A DNA stretch of 64,000 bases, from the NCBI GenBank assembly GCA_037443945.1, contig JBBINH010000012.1, forward strand, positions 15,102 to 79,101, read 5' to 3'. The stretch comes from SSF26 sp037443945. Lineage in GTDB: Bacteria; Chloroflexota; Anaerolineae; J102. A program made the translations under genes and the position numbers. The number at the start of each line of letters is the position of its first letter. Position 1 is the first letter of the stretch. Of the stretch, positions 16,179 to 25,388 are shown piece by piece. The notes under the pieces were generated by a model that saw only the letters and a list, made by a program, of their open reading frames with translations, ran no database searches and had not been told where the DNA came from.

Positions 16179-17678
16179 GTGACTACCGAGCTGCGTACCG
16201 ACCCAACGGCCGAGTTGCTCGATCAGGAAGTGGTGCGGCGTACCAAACTGGAGCGCCTGCGCGCGGCCGGCATTGATCCCTACCCCGCCCGCGTCACACG
16301 TACCCACACGGTGGCGCAGGCTCGCGCCGCTTACGAGGCCGGGGAATTGGGAGAGGGCCAGGAGGTCCATCTGGCCGGACGGATGATCTCGCGGCGGGTG
16401 ATGGGCAAACTGGCCTTCGCCCACATTGAGGACGGCACCGGTCGCGTGCAAATCATGCTGCAGCAAAACGTCCTCGGTTCGGCCTACGAGGATTTCTTCC
16501 TCAAGTACCTCGATTTGGGCGATATTATCGGGGTGGCCGGAGAGATGATCACGACCCGCACCGGCGAAGTGACCTGTCGCTGCCGCACGGTAACCCTCCT
16601 GGCCAAGGCCCTGAAACCGCTACCGGATAAGTGGCACGGGCTCAGAGACCCGGAAGTGCGCCAACGCCAGCGTTACCTGGATCTGCTGGCCAATCCCGAA
16701 GTGCGCCAGGTGTTCCGTGTGCGTGCCGCCATCATCGCCGCCATCCGCGAGTACCTGGACGGCGAAGGCTTTCTCGAGGTGGAAACGCCCATTCTGCAAC
16801 CCATCTACGGCGGCGCCGCAGCCGAGCCCTTTGTTACCCATCATAACTATTTGCACCAGGATTTGTACTTGCGCATCAGTTTTGAATTGTATCTAAAACG
16901 ATTGTTAGTGGGGGGATACGATAAAGTCTACGAAATAGGGCGGGATTTTCGCAATGAGGGGATCAGTTATAAGCATAATCCTGAATTTACTCAACTGGAA
17001 TTTTACGAAGCTTACACGGATTATCACGGGATTATGGCCCGCACCGAGGCCATGCTGAGCTATGTGGTCCGCAAGGTGACGGGCGGCCATACCCTACGCT
17101 GGGGCGAGCACGTCATTGATTTCACTCCGCCCTGGCCGCGTATCCCTCTGCGCCAGGCCATTCTGGAGGCCAGCGGCATCGATTACGAGGCCTATCCCAC
17201 GGCCGAGAGTTTGCGCGCCGCCATGCGCGCGGCCGGCCTTGATGCCCCGACAACGGCCTCGCGCGGCAAACTCATCGATAAGCTCCTCGGTCATTTTGTC
17301 GAGCCGCGGCTGATCCAACCGACCTTCCTGATCGATTATCCGCTCGATGTCTCGCCGCTGGCCAAGCGCAAGCCCGGCACCACCGACACGGTCGAACGCT
17401 TCGAGGGCTTTGCCGGCGGCATGGAAATCTGCAACGCGTTTTCGGAACTGAACGACCCCATCGACCAGCTCCAGCGTTTTCTCGACCAAGGTCGTGAGCT
17501 GGCGGCCGGCGATAAAGAAGCGCATCCCGTGGATGAGGACTTCGTCAATGCCCTCAGCTATGGTATGCCGCCGGCCGGCGGGTTCGGCATGGGTATTGAC
17601 CGGTTGACCATGCTGTTCACCGGCAAGGACAACATCCGCGAGGTTATTCTCTTTCCGCATCTGCGGCCGGAGGATTAG
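16179..17678 (+). CDS. lysS: Lysyl-tRNA synthetase, class II
   Basis: A 499-aa class II lysyl-tRNA synthetase that charges tRNA-Lys. It has the N-terminal OB-fold anticodon-binding domain (about residues 40-150) and a class II catalytic domain with motif 1 around FLEVETPILQP, motif 2 around EIGRDFRNEG and motif 3 GFGMGIDRLTML. The GTG at 16179 is seven bases after greA; a TTG 12 codons earlier overlaps greA and is less likely. Bases from about 16840 to 17035 (motif 2 region) are visibly AT-rich with codons rare in the rest of the gene. Two lysine tRNAs lie at 39.1 kb. Confidence 0.95.
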   Translation: MTTELRTDPTAELLDQEVVRRTKLERLRAAGIDPYPARVTRTHTVAQARAAYEAGELGEGQEVHLAGRMISRRVMGKLAFAHIEDGTGRVQIMLQQNVLGSAYEDFFLKYLDLGDIIGVAGEMITTRTGEVTCRCRTVTLLAKALKPLPDKWHGLRDPEVRQRQRYLDLLANPEVRQVFRVRAAIIAAIREYLDGEGFLEVETPILQPIYGGAAAEPFVTHHNYLHQDLYLRISFELYLKRLLVGGYDKVYEIGRDFRNEGISYKHNPEFTQLEFYEAYTDYHGIMARTEAMLSYVVRKVTGGHTLRWGEHVIDFTPPWPRIPLRQAILEASGIDYEAYPTAESLRAAMRAAGLDAPTTASRGKLIDKLLGHFVEPRLIQPTFLIDYPLDVSPLAKRKPGTTDTVERFEGFAGGMEICNAFSELNDPIDQLQRFLDQGRELAAGDKEAHPVDEDFVNALSYGMPPAGGFGMGIDRLTMLFTGKDNIREVILFPHLRPED

Positions 17679-17720
17679 CGCCTGTCGCTACGAGAGGGGC
17701 AGAGGGACGGTTGTAGGCGC

Positions 17721-19847
17721 ATGGCACCGCTTTACGTCGCCATTGTCTGGCATATGCACCAACCCTACTATCGGGAGCCAGGCAGCGATGTGGCCGTGCT
17801 GCCCTGGGTCCGTCTGCACGCCGTCAAGGACTATCTGCACATGGCCCAGGTGGTGGAAGCCTATCCCGATGTGCATGTGACCTTTACCCTGGTGCCCTCT
17901 CTGGCCGAACAGATCGAGGACTACGTGGCCGGACGGTTGCAGGACCGCCTGATGCTCCTGGCGCGGCAGAACTACTTTAGCCCCGACGACAAGCGGTATC
18001 TCCTCAACATCTGCTTCAGCATCCAGTGGCGTCTGATCCGGCAGTATCCGCCCTATGCGGCCCTCCTCGCCCGTCGCCCGCTCGCCCTGCTCAATCCCGA
18101 TTACTTCTCCGAGCAATCCTACCGCGACCTGATCGTCTGGTTCAATCTGGTCTGGACCGATCCGAACCTGCTGGAGACCGATCCCGTTCTGCAACGCCTG
18201 ATCGCCAAAGGCAGCGACTTTCGGCAGGCCGACGTCGAGGCGTTGCTGGAGCGGCATCTGGCGATCATGGCCGCAGTCATTCCCACCTATCGGCGTTTGC
18301 AGGAGCGGGGGCAGATCGAAGTCATCACCGTTCCCTATTTTCATCCCATCTTGCCGCTCCTCATCGACAGCCATAGCGCCCGTTGCGCCAATCCCGGTCT
18401 TGCCGTTCCGGAGCCGGCCTTTCGCCATCCCGAAGATGCCGAAGCCCAGGTGACGGCGGCGCTGCGTTTTCACGAACGCCTGTTGGGGCGCCCGGCCCGA
18501 GGGCTATGGCCCAGCGAGGGCGCCGTCTCGCCCGAAGTGGCCGCTTTGGCCGCGCGCCACGGTCTGCATTGGCTGGCCACGGATGAGGCGATCCTGGGAC
18601 GCAGCCTGGGTTTCTCGTTCGTTCGCGATGGCAGTGGCTTTGTTCAGGACCCGGCCCGGCTCTATCGGCCCTATCGCCTGCTGACCCCTGCCGGTGGCAT
18701 CAACCTGGTCTTTCGCGATCATGACCTCTCCGATCGCATCGGGTTTACCTATCAGCATCTGGGTGGGATGCAAGCGGCCGAGGACCTTATCGTTCGGCTC
18801 AAACACATTCACCATCGCCTGGCCCGTCAGGAGCGACCGGGCCTGGTCGCCATCATCCTCGACGGTGAGAATGCCTGGGAGCATTACGAGCACAACGGTG
18901 ATGTCTTTCTGCATGAGCTGTATCGGCGTCTGCAGGCCGATCCCGATCTGCGGGCCGTGACCGTGTCCGAGTATCTGGAGGCTTACCCGACCACCGACAC
19001 CCTATCCGAACTGGCCACAGGGTCATGGATCGGTGGCGATCTGACCACCTGGATGGGGGATCCGGAGCATCTCGAAGCCTGGAGTCGGTTGCGGGATCTG
19101 CGCCAGGCCGTGGCGACATGGCTGGCTACCAACCCGCCGTCCGAACTCCAGGAACAGGTCCAACGTCTGTACCATATCGCCGAAGGCTCGGATTGGTTTT
19201 GGTGGTATTCGGTGCGCAACAGCAGCGAGCAAGACGCCCTTTTCGACCACACGTTCCTGGCCTACTTGGCGGCGGCATACGAGGCCATCGGTCAGGCCCC
19301 ACCGCCACGGGCGTTGTTGCCGATCCAGGGGCTCAATCAACAGCCGGTACTACGTCGGGGCTTTTTGCGGCCGCCGCTGACGGCTGACCCCGATCCCCAG
19401 GCCTCCTGGGCCACCGCCGCCGTGTTGCGGGTGCCGACCTCGACCGGGACCATGCAACGGGCGACGTCCGGCCTGAGGGCCTTGCGCTACGGCAACGACG
19501 AGGCCTATCTCTATCTGCGGGTGGAACTGGGCGTGCTCCTGAGCGATCATGCCCTGGAAATCCATCTGCGCACCGAGAGCGACCGTTATCTGCTCAGCCT
19601 GGGCCGTGGTCAGCGGACGGTTTTTCTCTATCGCCTGGTCAACGGCATGCCGGTGGGATTGGGCCTCGTGCATTGCGCTCAGGCCGAACAGGTGCTGGAG
19701 CTGGCGGTGCCCTTGGCCCGGTTAGACCTGAGCCCGCTGCGCCCGGGTCTGGCCATCGGTCTGACCGTCGTGCTCGATCCCGGCGAAGCGGGGAGCGAGC
19801 GCTTACCGGCTACCGGTGAGCATGTCGATGTATTGGCTACAGCTTGA
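17721..19847 (+). CDS. Glycoside hydrolase family 57 enzyme
   Basis: A 708-aa cytoplasmic protein with the GH57 fold, a family of alpha-amylases, alpha-galactosidases and branching enzymes common in thermophiles. Conserved motif 1 is HMHQPY near the N-terminus. The nucleophile region is LWPSEGAVSPE and the acid/base aspartate is in LDGENAWEHY. A C-terminal beta-rich extension (about residues 560-708) is attached. No signal peptide. GAGGG precedes the ATG. It follows lysS by 42 bases and precedes a YjbQ gene. Exact specificity cannot be decided; it may process storage glucan. Confidence 0.87.
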   Translation: MAPLYVAIVWHMHQPYYREPGSDVAVLPWVRLHAVKDYLHMAQVVEAYPDVHVTFTLVPSLAEQIEDYVAGRLQDRLMLLARQNYFSPDDKRYLLNICFSIQWRLIRQYPPYAALLARRPLALLNPDYFSEQSYRDLIVWFNLVWTDPNLLETDPVLQRLIAKGSDFRQADVEALLERHLAIMAAVIPTYRRLQERGQIEVITVPYFHPILPLLIDSHSARCANPGLAVPEPAFRHPEDAEAQVTAALRFHERLLGRPARGLWPSEGAVSPEVAALAARHGLHWLATDEAILGRSLGFSFVRDGSGFVQDPARLYRPYRLLTPAGGINLVFRDHDLSDRIGFTYQHLGGMQAAEDLIVRLKHIHHRLARQERPGLVAIILDGENAWEHYEHNGDVFLHELYRRLQADPDLRAVTVSEYLEAYPTTDTLSELATGSWIGGDLTTWMGDPEHLEAWSRLRDLRQAVATWLATNPPSELQEQVQRLYHIAEGSDWFWWYSVRNSSEQDALFDHTFLAYLAAAYEAIGQAPPPRALLPIQGLNQQPVLRRGFLRPPLTADPDPQASWATAAVLRVPTSTGTMQRATSGLRALRYGNDEAYLYLRVELGVLLSDHALEIHLRTESDRYLLSLGRGQRTVFLYRLVNGMPVGLGLVHCAQAEQVLELAVPLARLDLSPLRPGLAIGLTVVLDPGEAGSERLPATGEHVDVLATA

Positions 19848-19882
19848 GGCAATGCCGTCGTCAGCACGGCAGAGGTGTCAGG

Positions 19883-20302
19883 ATGAAAAGCTATCGCAAA
19901 GAACTTTGGTTTCATGTGCCCACCCGTCGGGCTTTTCTCAACATCACGCCCCAGGTCGAACAGTGCCTGCGCGAAAGCGGCATTCGCGAAGGGTTGGTGT
20001 TGGTCAATGCCATGCACATCACGGCCTCGGTCTTTATCAACGATGACGAACCGGGTCTCCATCACGACTTCGAGCAATGGCTCGAAGGGCTGGCTCCGCA
20101 CGAACCGACCGCTCGCTATCGGCACAATCGCACCGGCGAGGACAACGCCGATGCGCACCTGAAACGTCAGATCATGGGGCGGGAGGTCGTCGTGGCCGTG
20201 ACCAACGGTCAGCTTGACTTTGGGCCGTGGGAGCAGATTTTCTACGGCGAGTTCGACGGCCGTCGCCCGAAGCGGGTGTTGGTCAAGATCATCGGTGAGT
20301 AA
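19883..20302 (+). CDS. YjbQ/UPF0047 family protein
   Basis: A 139-aa protein of the YjbQ (UPF0047) family. Members have a conserved metal-binding block, here HNRTGEDNADAHLKRQIMG, and some show weak thiamine-phosphate synthase activity. The C-terminal GPWEQIFYGEFDG is also conserved. The start at 19883 has GAGGTG upstream. Its end overlaps the stop region of the convergent beta-helix gene by 14 bases. Physiological role is unknown. Confidence 0.88.
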   Translation: MKSYRKELWFHVPTRRAFLNITPQVEQCLRESGIREGLVLVNAMHITASVFINDDEPGLHHDFEQWLEGLAPHEPTARYRHNRTGEDNADAHLKRQIMGREVVVAVTNGQLDFGPWEQIFYGEFDGRRPKRVLVKIIGE

Positions 20303-23222
20303 GCCGGCCTTGACCGGCCGGTTCCTGCGCCGTTGCGCTGGCATCGACGCGTTCGCTCCGGTCGTTCCGGGAACGCCTATAGCGTCGGCCGAGCACAAAG
20401 CCAAGAACACCGAAGACCGCCGGCACCGTCATCATCGCCCAGGGCAGGGAGGCCGTTACCCTTGCGTCTAACGTTAGCAGGTCCACGGCATTGGGACCGA
20501 AGCGCAACTGGGCGATTTGATAACGGCCTGTGCTGCTCGAACCGGTGTTGTTGCTAAAGGGAAGCCCGTTATCGGGGCTGACGGGATGGGTTGTGCTGTT
20601 GCCGTCGTAACTGAACGTGCCGCTATGGCTGAACGTCCCTGTTGTCGAGACCGTGTGGGGGCTGTAGCTTTGCCAGGTCCCGGCATTGTTGACCACTTCT
20701 TCGGTGATGGTGAACCAGGTATCCACATCGTCGTAATTGAGGCCTGTCGGTCCCCAAACCCCCAGGCTGGGATTCGCATTGGTGGCATCGTACGTGCTGC
20801 CGCTCCAGGTGGGCGAACCGCCGTTGGCAACGATGGTCACGGTCTGGCCGGTGGTGATGGAAGCACAGGAGCTGCCACTGCATTGGAGCAACTCCACCAC
20901 CCCCAACCAGTCCTGTTGCACGCGGTTTGCATTGCCGCTGAAGCTGTTGTTTGCGGCAATTTGGGAGGCCGTGTAGTTGATATCGTCGTCGATGATATAG
21001 ACCCCACTGCCGCCGTTGTTGGTGAAGCTATTGGCCGAGCTTGTGCCGATCAGCAGGGTGCCGTTGAGATGGTCATCTGCCGCCGTATCGGGCGACGTGC
21101 TGCTGCCATAATGGGGCTCGACCCGGAGGCCATGATTGGTGTTGTTGGCAATCGTGTTACCTTGGATACTGCCGCCGGTGGAACCCACCCAGAGGATGCC
21201 ATGGTCCAGGTTGCCGGAAAGGTTGTTGTTCAGGATCTGGGTGTTGCTGGTCAGCTTGATGTAAATCCCATCGCCCACGTTCTGGCTGATGGTGTTGTTT
21301 TGGATGGTCGTGCTATCCGGTCCCGGCGTGTTGTGGTTCGGGTCGATGCGACCAAAGGCCTCACCGCTAACGCTGTTGTTGATCACCGAAATGCCGCGGC
21401 CGTTGCTGCGAATACCGGCCGTATCGCCCGGTGCGGACGAACAACTGCTGCTATTGCCGCTTATAGTGTTGCTATCGGCGTTATCACCTAAAATCAGAAC
21501 ACCGTCGAAATAGTGCTCGGTAATACTGTTACAAGGCCCAATGGTGTTATTTGCTGCTCCATTGGTAATAACCACACCGCTGTTATCATACTGGCGTGGT
21601 GTCTCATTACGGTCCGAGTCAATCGTGTTATACCTGACAATACTCCCCGTCGTACCGCTGCCGGAGATAAGGACATTCTGGAATCGGTTATAGGCAATGT
21701 CATTGTCCTCGATGAGGTTGTTTTGGGCGCCGTTCGTAATGGTGACACCCGAGTTGTTGTTGCGAGCAGCCTGGGCCGAACTCCCTCCCACCGTGTTGAT
21801 GCCGATGGTGTTGCCCTGGACACGATGGCCGTTGCTGCCGCTATCGCGGATGAGAACGCCTTCCTGGCCGTTGCTGTAGATGAGGTTGCCCTGGCTGCTA
21901 TACGTGCCGCCGATCAAGGTGTTCGTCGGCGAACCAACTCCACCGTTTTCGATGAGGATACCCTGGGCATAATTCCCGTAGATGGTGTTCTGTTGCACCA
22001 CGACCGAGTCGCTATCGGTGTCCGTGCCATCTTCGACGACACCCACGATCTGGATACCGACTCCGTCAATAGAGCTCTGGCTATTTTGACGGATGGTATT
22101 GCCGATAACACTCGTATCGGCCGGACCATTGGCACTGCCGCCGCTAATGACGATGCCGTTTCCGACGTTGTGATGGATATCATTGCTTTGACCGCTACCG
22201 GTTCCGCCGATAACCGTGCCATCGGTGCCATCACCGCTCACGAGGATGCCACTTCCGGCATAGACGCCGACAATGGTCTGCCCGTTATAGGCGATCGTAT
22301 TGCCCTGGATGAGGGTATTTTGAGGTCCGTTCAAAACGGCAATGCCATGCCCCTGATTGTATTGAATGTTGTTATTGTTGGTAATTTGCGTGCTATTTGT
22401 GCCGTTACCGCTAATAAAAATGCCATGACCATTTTGGTTGCTACCGTTATTATTGATGTTGTTTCCTTGAATGCTGGTGCTATCGGCGCCATTGTAGACA
22501 CGAATCCCATAACTTGTATTGTATGAGATGGTATTGCTGCTGATCGTGATAGTGTCCGCTCCCTCGTTGGCGATATCGATGCCGATACCGTTCCCGTCGC
22601 CGCTGGCACCCCCGATGGTCGAACCACTGATGGTGACACTCGGCACGCCTGAATACCATTCGACGACGATGCCTGCCGTCGTATTGTCCTGCAAAGTGCA
22701 GTTGTTGACGCTCACCCCGGTGCCGTTGTAGATGCGGATGCCGATGACGCTGTTGGTGACGGTGACGTTCTGGACACTATGACCACCGTCGGTTCCGCTT
22801 GTATACGTCACGAATTCGATGCCGACTTGGGTGAAATTTTGCAATGCAAGGCCGCTGATGCTGTTGTTCTGTGCCGATACGCTGCGCAAGCCAATCGCAA
22901 CGCTGTTGTTGCCGTTCAGCGTGATGTTCCCACCGCCGTTGATGGTCACCCCGGCCGTATCGGTCAAATCAGGTAATGATGAAGCGAGATCGATAGTACC
23001 GCTGACAGAAAAGGTGATGGTATCCGCACCGGTATTGGCGTTAGCAGCGGCAATCGCTTCCCGCAGGGTACACTCGCTGGCATCGCAAGTGCCATCGCCC
23101 GGATCGGCCAGGCTGTTGACGGTGTAGGTGGCCCCCTGCACCACCCCTGTCGGGACCAGCAAAAGCAGACAAGCGAGCAGCATGGCGCTCAAGATGATGC
23201 GACTATGAACCCGGAATGCCAT
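20289..23222 (-). CDS. Surface-anchored right-handed beta-helix protein with CSLREA domain
   Basis: A 977-aa secreted protein. The N-terminus is a signal peptide (hydrophobic IILSAMLLACLLLLVP) followed by a CSLREA-type module (SLADPGDGTCDASECTLREAI split in two). Then come about 800 residues of short parallel-beta-helix repeats rich in Asn, Gly, Thr and Ile (units like ISGNGTNSTQITNNN). The C-terminus has one membrane helix (MMTVPAVFGVLGFVLG) and a basic tail. Such proteins act as adhesins or polysaccharide-binding surface structures. AGGAGGT lies upstream of the ATG at 23222. Base composition is lower in GC than its neighbours because of AAT and ATT codons in the repeats. Confidence 0.85.
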   Translation of the reverse strand: MAFRVHSRIILSAMLLACLLLLVPTGVVQGATYTVNSLADPGDGTCDASECTLREAIAAANANTGADTITFSVSGTIDLASSLPDLTDTAGVTINGGGNITLNGNNSVAIGLRSVSAQNNSISGLALQNFTQVGIEFVTYTSGTDGGHSVQNVTVTNSVIGIRIYNGTGVSVNNCTLQDNTTAGIVVEWYSGVPSVTISGSTIGGASGDGNGIGIDIANEGADTITISSNTISYNTSYGIRVYNGADSTSIQGNNINNNGSNQNGHGIFISGNGTNSTQITNNNNIQYNQGHGIAVLNGPQNTLIQGNTIAYNGQTIVGVYAGSGILVSGDGTDGTVIGGTGSGQSNDIHHNVGNGIVISGGSANGPADTSVIGNTIRQNSQSSIDGVGIQIVGVVEDGTDTDSDSVVVQQNTIYGNYAQGILIENGGVGSPTNTLIGGTYSSQGNLIYSNGQEGVLIRDSGSNGHRVQGNTIGINTVGGSSAQAARNNNSGVTITNGAQNNLIEDNDIAYNRFQNVLISGSGTTGSIVRYNTIDSDRNETPRQYDNSGVVITNGAANNTIGPCNSITEHYFDGVLILGDNADSNTISGNSSSCSSAPGDTAGIRSNGRGISVINNSVSGEAFGRIDPNHNTPGPDSTTIQNNTISQNVGDGIYIKLTSNTQILNNNLSGNLDHGILWVGSTGGSIQGNTIANNTNHGLRVEPHYGSSTSPDTAADDHLNGTLLIGTSSANSFTNNGGSGVYIIDDDINYTASQIAANNSFSGNANRVQQDWLGVVELLQCSGSSCASITTGQTVTIVANGGSPTWSGSTYDATNANPSLGVWGPTGLNYDDVDTWFTITEEVVNNAGTWQSYSPHTVSTTGTFSHSGTFSYDGNSTTHPVSPDNGLPFSNNTGSSSTGRYQIAQLRFGPNAVDLLTLDARVTASLPWAMMTVPAVFGVLGFVLGRRYRRSRNDRSERVDASATAQEPAGQGRLTHR

Positions 23223-23713
23223 AGACGGACCTCCTGTTGCCGAAGCGCTTCCACCGTTAAAGGACCGGATCCCCATTCGGCAGCCTGAGAAAACCGAGCA
23301 CGGATTGGCGGTATTCCCATAAGGTCGTTGCGTGGGCCAAGACCGGCACCGCTCCTCAAGCTCCGTTCAGCGCCGAATCGTTCGCCTCCTCGACTCCCAT
23401 GGCAAAAAGGTATCCGGACATCTGTTCGGTGCAGAATGTGGGCTATGGTGTTGACATAACAAAACGATTGTCTACAAGCCAAATGGCTACGAAAGGCCAC
23501 TTGTTGTCTCATGATAGGGCGATTTTCCCCCGCCATAACTGTCCAAAAGGCCAATGTAGGAACCGGTCATCTGGCCAGGTTCTCTGGTCGGGCGGAGCAA
23601 GGAGAGAGGCCCAGGAGCTTGTCCCAGACCGAGCCTGCGCGACCCGTGGCCAGGTCGATATTCCGCTGCGCCATCGGCAAGGCCGCGTATGCATCCGAGC
23701 CGTGATGGCAACA
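23223..23713. other. 491-base intergenic region with no gene seen
   Basis: Between the beta-helix start and the tRNA-Val terminator. I find only very short open frames without start signals. On the minus strand TTGGCT and TATGTC, 18 bases apart near 23450-23480, could be a weak promoter for the beta-helix gene, with a leader of over 200 bases. No known riboswitch pattern is recognised. Confidence 0.4.
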
Positions 23714-23743
23714 CAAAAGCCCACAGAAGAACTCTGTGGGCTT
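23714..23743 (-). terminator. Intrinsic terminator after tRNA-Val
   Basis: On the minus strand AAGCCCACAGA (23733-23743) pairs with TCTGTGGGCTT (23717-23727) over 11 perfect base pairs with a five-base loop, followed by TTTTGTG. It lies 26 bases beyond the tRNA 3' end. Confidence 0.85.
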
Positions 23744-23768
23744 CGCGGAGGTGTCGTATCGAAACAAG

Positions 23769-23842
23769 TGGGCGAGGAGGGACTCGAACCCGCGGCCTCA
23801 CGGATGTGAACCGTGCGCTCTGACCAGCTGAGCTACTCGCCC
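23769..23842 (-). tRNA. tRNA-Val (anticodon CAC)
   Basis: A 74-base cloverleaf. The acceptor stem pairs GGGCGAG with CTCGCCC, followed by discriminator A. The D arm is GCTC...GAGC. The anticodon arm CACGG-TTCACAT-CCGTG puts CAC at positions 34-36 (reads GUG, valine). The T arm has TTCGAGT with one C-U mismatch at the second pair. No CCA is encoded. It has its own promoter and terminator. Confidence 0.93.
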
Positions 23843-23850
23843 GATACGAG

Positions 23851-23879
23851 ATTATGCCATAAGCCTTGTGGCAATGCAA
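23851..23879 (-). promoter_or_regulatory. Promoter of tRNA-Val
   Basis: On the minus strand TTGCAT (23874-23879) and CATAAT (23851-23856) with a 17-base spacer, placing the start of transcription just upstream of the tRNA 5' end. Confidence 0.6.
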
Positions 23880-23980
23880 ACCTGTCGGACGATGTACTCC
23901 CTGCGTGCTGCCTGGTCTCGGTGGACATCCGGCCCCAAAACACGGATAATCGGCTTATCTATCCTGTTCAGCCCTGTCCT

Positions 23981-24247
23981 ATGCGTCGTTTTCACCCCGG
24001 TTACACGTTGGCCTTCTTGATCGTGCTCCTGGTCGCCCTGTTCGGTGCCCGCTGGTTTCACCAGCGGCTCGAAGGCCGCTATCAGGAGCGCCTGAGTGCT
24101 GTCGCCACCTATACCGTGGACGATTGGATCCGCGTGTTGCGCCTGGAGGAGCTATTAGGTGAGCCGGTCGTGACACCCGTACCGCTCGATGCATGGCTGA
24201 CTCCCACACCTGGGGTCACACCGACACCCACCCGTCCGGCGCCATGA
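23981..24247 (+). CDS. Small single-pass membrane protein with Thr-Pro tail
   Basis: An 88-aa protein: a basic N-terminus (MRRFHPGY), one membrane helix (LAFLIVLLVALFGARW), a short helical segment and a C-terminal Thr/Pro-rich tail (PTPGVTPTPTRPAP). Function unknown. Its stop overlaps the start of the next gene by four bases (ATGA), so the two are co-translated. The Thr-Pro tail is like the linkers of the secreted proteins in this window, suggesting the C-terminus lies outside the cell. Confidence 0.6.
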   Translation: MRRFHPGYTLAFLIVLLVALFGARWFHQRLEGRYQERLSAVATYTVDDWIRVLRLEELLGEPVVTPVPLDAWLTPTPGVTPTPTRPAP

Positions 24248-25356
24248 CCGTTCACAACCTGCGCCTGCGATCGCTCGATTTCACCCGGCGAGGCGACCGG
24301 ACGGCCGCAGCGCAACTGCATGTTCGCCTCTATCGGGATGATCCGTATTGGCGACCTTTGTCCGTCCGGACCTATTGCCATACCCTCGATCCCCGCCATG
24401 CCGATCTCGGCACCGTTGCTGCGGTGGGCGGTTTTCTGGCCGAGGGCTTTATCCGGCAGCCCATGAACCGCTCCTACGGGGTGCCCGTGGTGGTGGGCAG
24501 CGAGCTGAGCCTGGGCACAATCGGCCTCATCCTGGCGCCGCCGGGTCGGGTGGCGCGCTTTTTTGCCTTGGAGTTCTACAACGACCGCACCGTATGCACC
24601 CGCTTGCTGGAGGCCGCCTGGGAATGGACTACAGAACAGGGGGCCGGCCGTCTGCAGGGGCCGGTGGCCCCTTTTGGCAGCGGGGATGAGGGGCTGCTGG
24701 TGGACGGCTTTGACCAGGTCCCGGCCCTGTTGGCTCCCTATCATCTGCCCTATTACGCCGAATGGGTGGAAGCGGCGGCCATGACGGTGCGGATGGAGCT
24801 GGAGATGGTGCGCCTGCTGTGCCGTCCGACCGGCCCTCGGTTTCCGGCCCCGGAGGTGCGTCCGCTGTCGTCGCCACCCTGGCAGCTCCTGGCCGGGGGA
24901 GAATGGCAATGGTTGGCCGGGTTGCAGGGCCTTGTCCGGCCTCCGATCGCTCCCGCTCTGCTGGCCACCTGCACCCGGCTCTATCGGCCCGACCTGGCCT
25001 GGGGGCTGTATGCCGGGACCGATGAAAGACGGCTCGCAGGGTTGATCTGGCTCTTACCCGATCCGTATCCTCTGCATCGTCGCTCTCGCCTGGGCTGGCC
25101 ATCGGCGCGCCTGGCCGGTTCGCGGCCGCCACGGCGGACGCGCCTGGCCGCCCTGGCCCTCGCTCCCGACAGCCGTTGGGAGGATGCCGGCCCGATTTTG
25201 GTGGCGGCAGCCCTCCAGGACGCGGCCGAGGCCGGGTTCGAAGCCATCGAATTCGGCCTCTACCCGGCCGGGGATCCCGCCGTGGCTGCGCTCCTGGCGC
25301 CCTGGCCGACGACGGCCCGGCGCCGCTACCGCCTCTATGAGCGGCGGGAGCATTGA
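24244..25356 (+). CDS. GNAT-like acyltransferase-fold protein
   Basis: A 370-aa protein. The segment GPVAPFGSGDEGLLVDGFDQ followed by PPALL-like and LPYYAEWVEAAA resembles a group of uncharacterised proteins with a tandem GNAT fold, in which a GFxxPP...NPxYY block is conserved. The C-terminal part (LIWLLPDPYPL and RTRLAALALAPDSRWEDAGP) fits an acetyl-CoA-binding half. No signal peptide. Substrate unknown. The start at 24244 overlaps the upstream stop. It converges on the GT39-like gene. Confidence 0.6.
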   Translation: MTVHNLRLRSLDFTRRGDRTAAAQLHVRLYRDDPYWRPLSVRTYCHTLDPRHADLGTVAAVGGFLAEGFIRQPMNRSYGVPVVVGSELSLGTIGLILAPPGRVARFFALEFYNDRTVCTRLLEAAWEWTTEQGAGRLQGPVAPFGSGDEGLLVDGFDQVPALLAPYHLPYYAEWVEAAAMTVRMELEMVRLLCRPTGPRFPAPEVRPLSSPPWQLLAGGEWQWLAGLQGLVRPPIAPALLATCTRLYRPDLAWGLYAGTDERRLAGLIWLLPDPYPLHRRSRLGWPSARLAGSRPPRRTRLAALALAPDSRWEDAGPILVAAALQDAAEAGFEAIEFGLYPAGDPAVAALLAPWPTTARRRYRLYERREH

Positions 25357-25388
25357 ACAAAGCGCAGCCGTCTCCTCAGCGCAGCGCC

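Noticed and set aside
23399..23879. Small open frames overlapping tRNA-Val
   Set aside because: They run through the tRNA and its terminator on one or both strands, have no start signals and match no family.
23223..24250. Integrated element at tRNA-Val
   Set aside because: No integrase, no direct repeat of the tRNA 3' end and no change in gene content typical of an island are visible around the tRNA.
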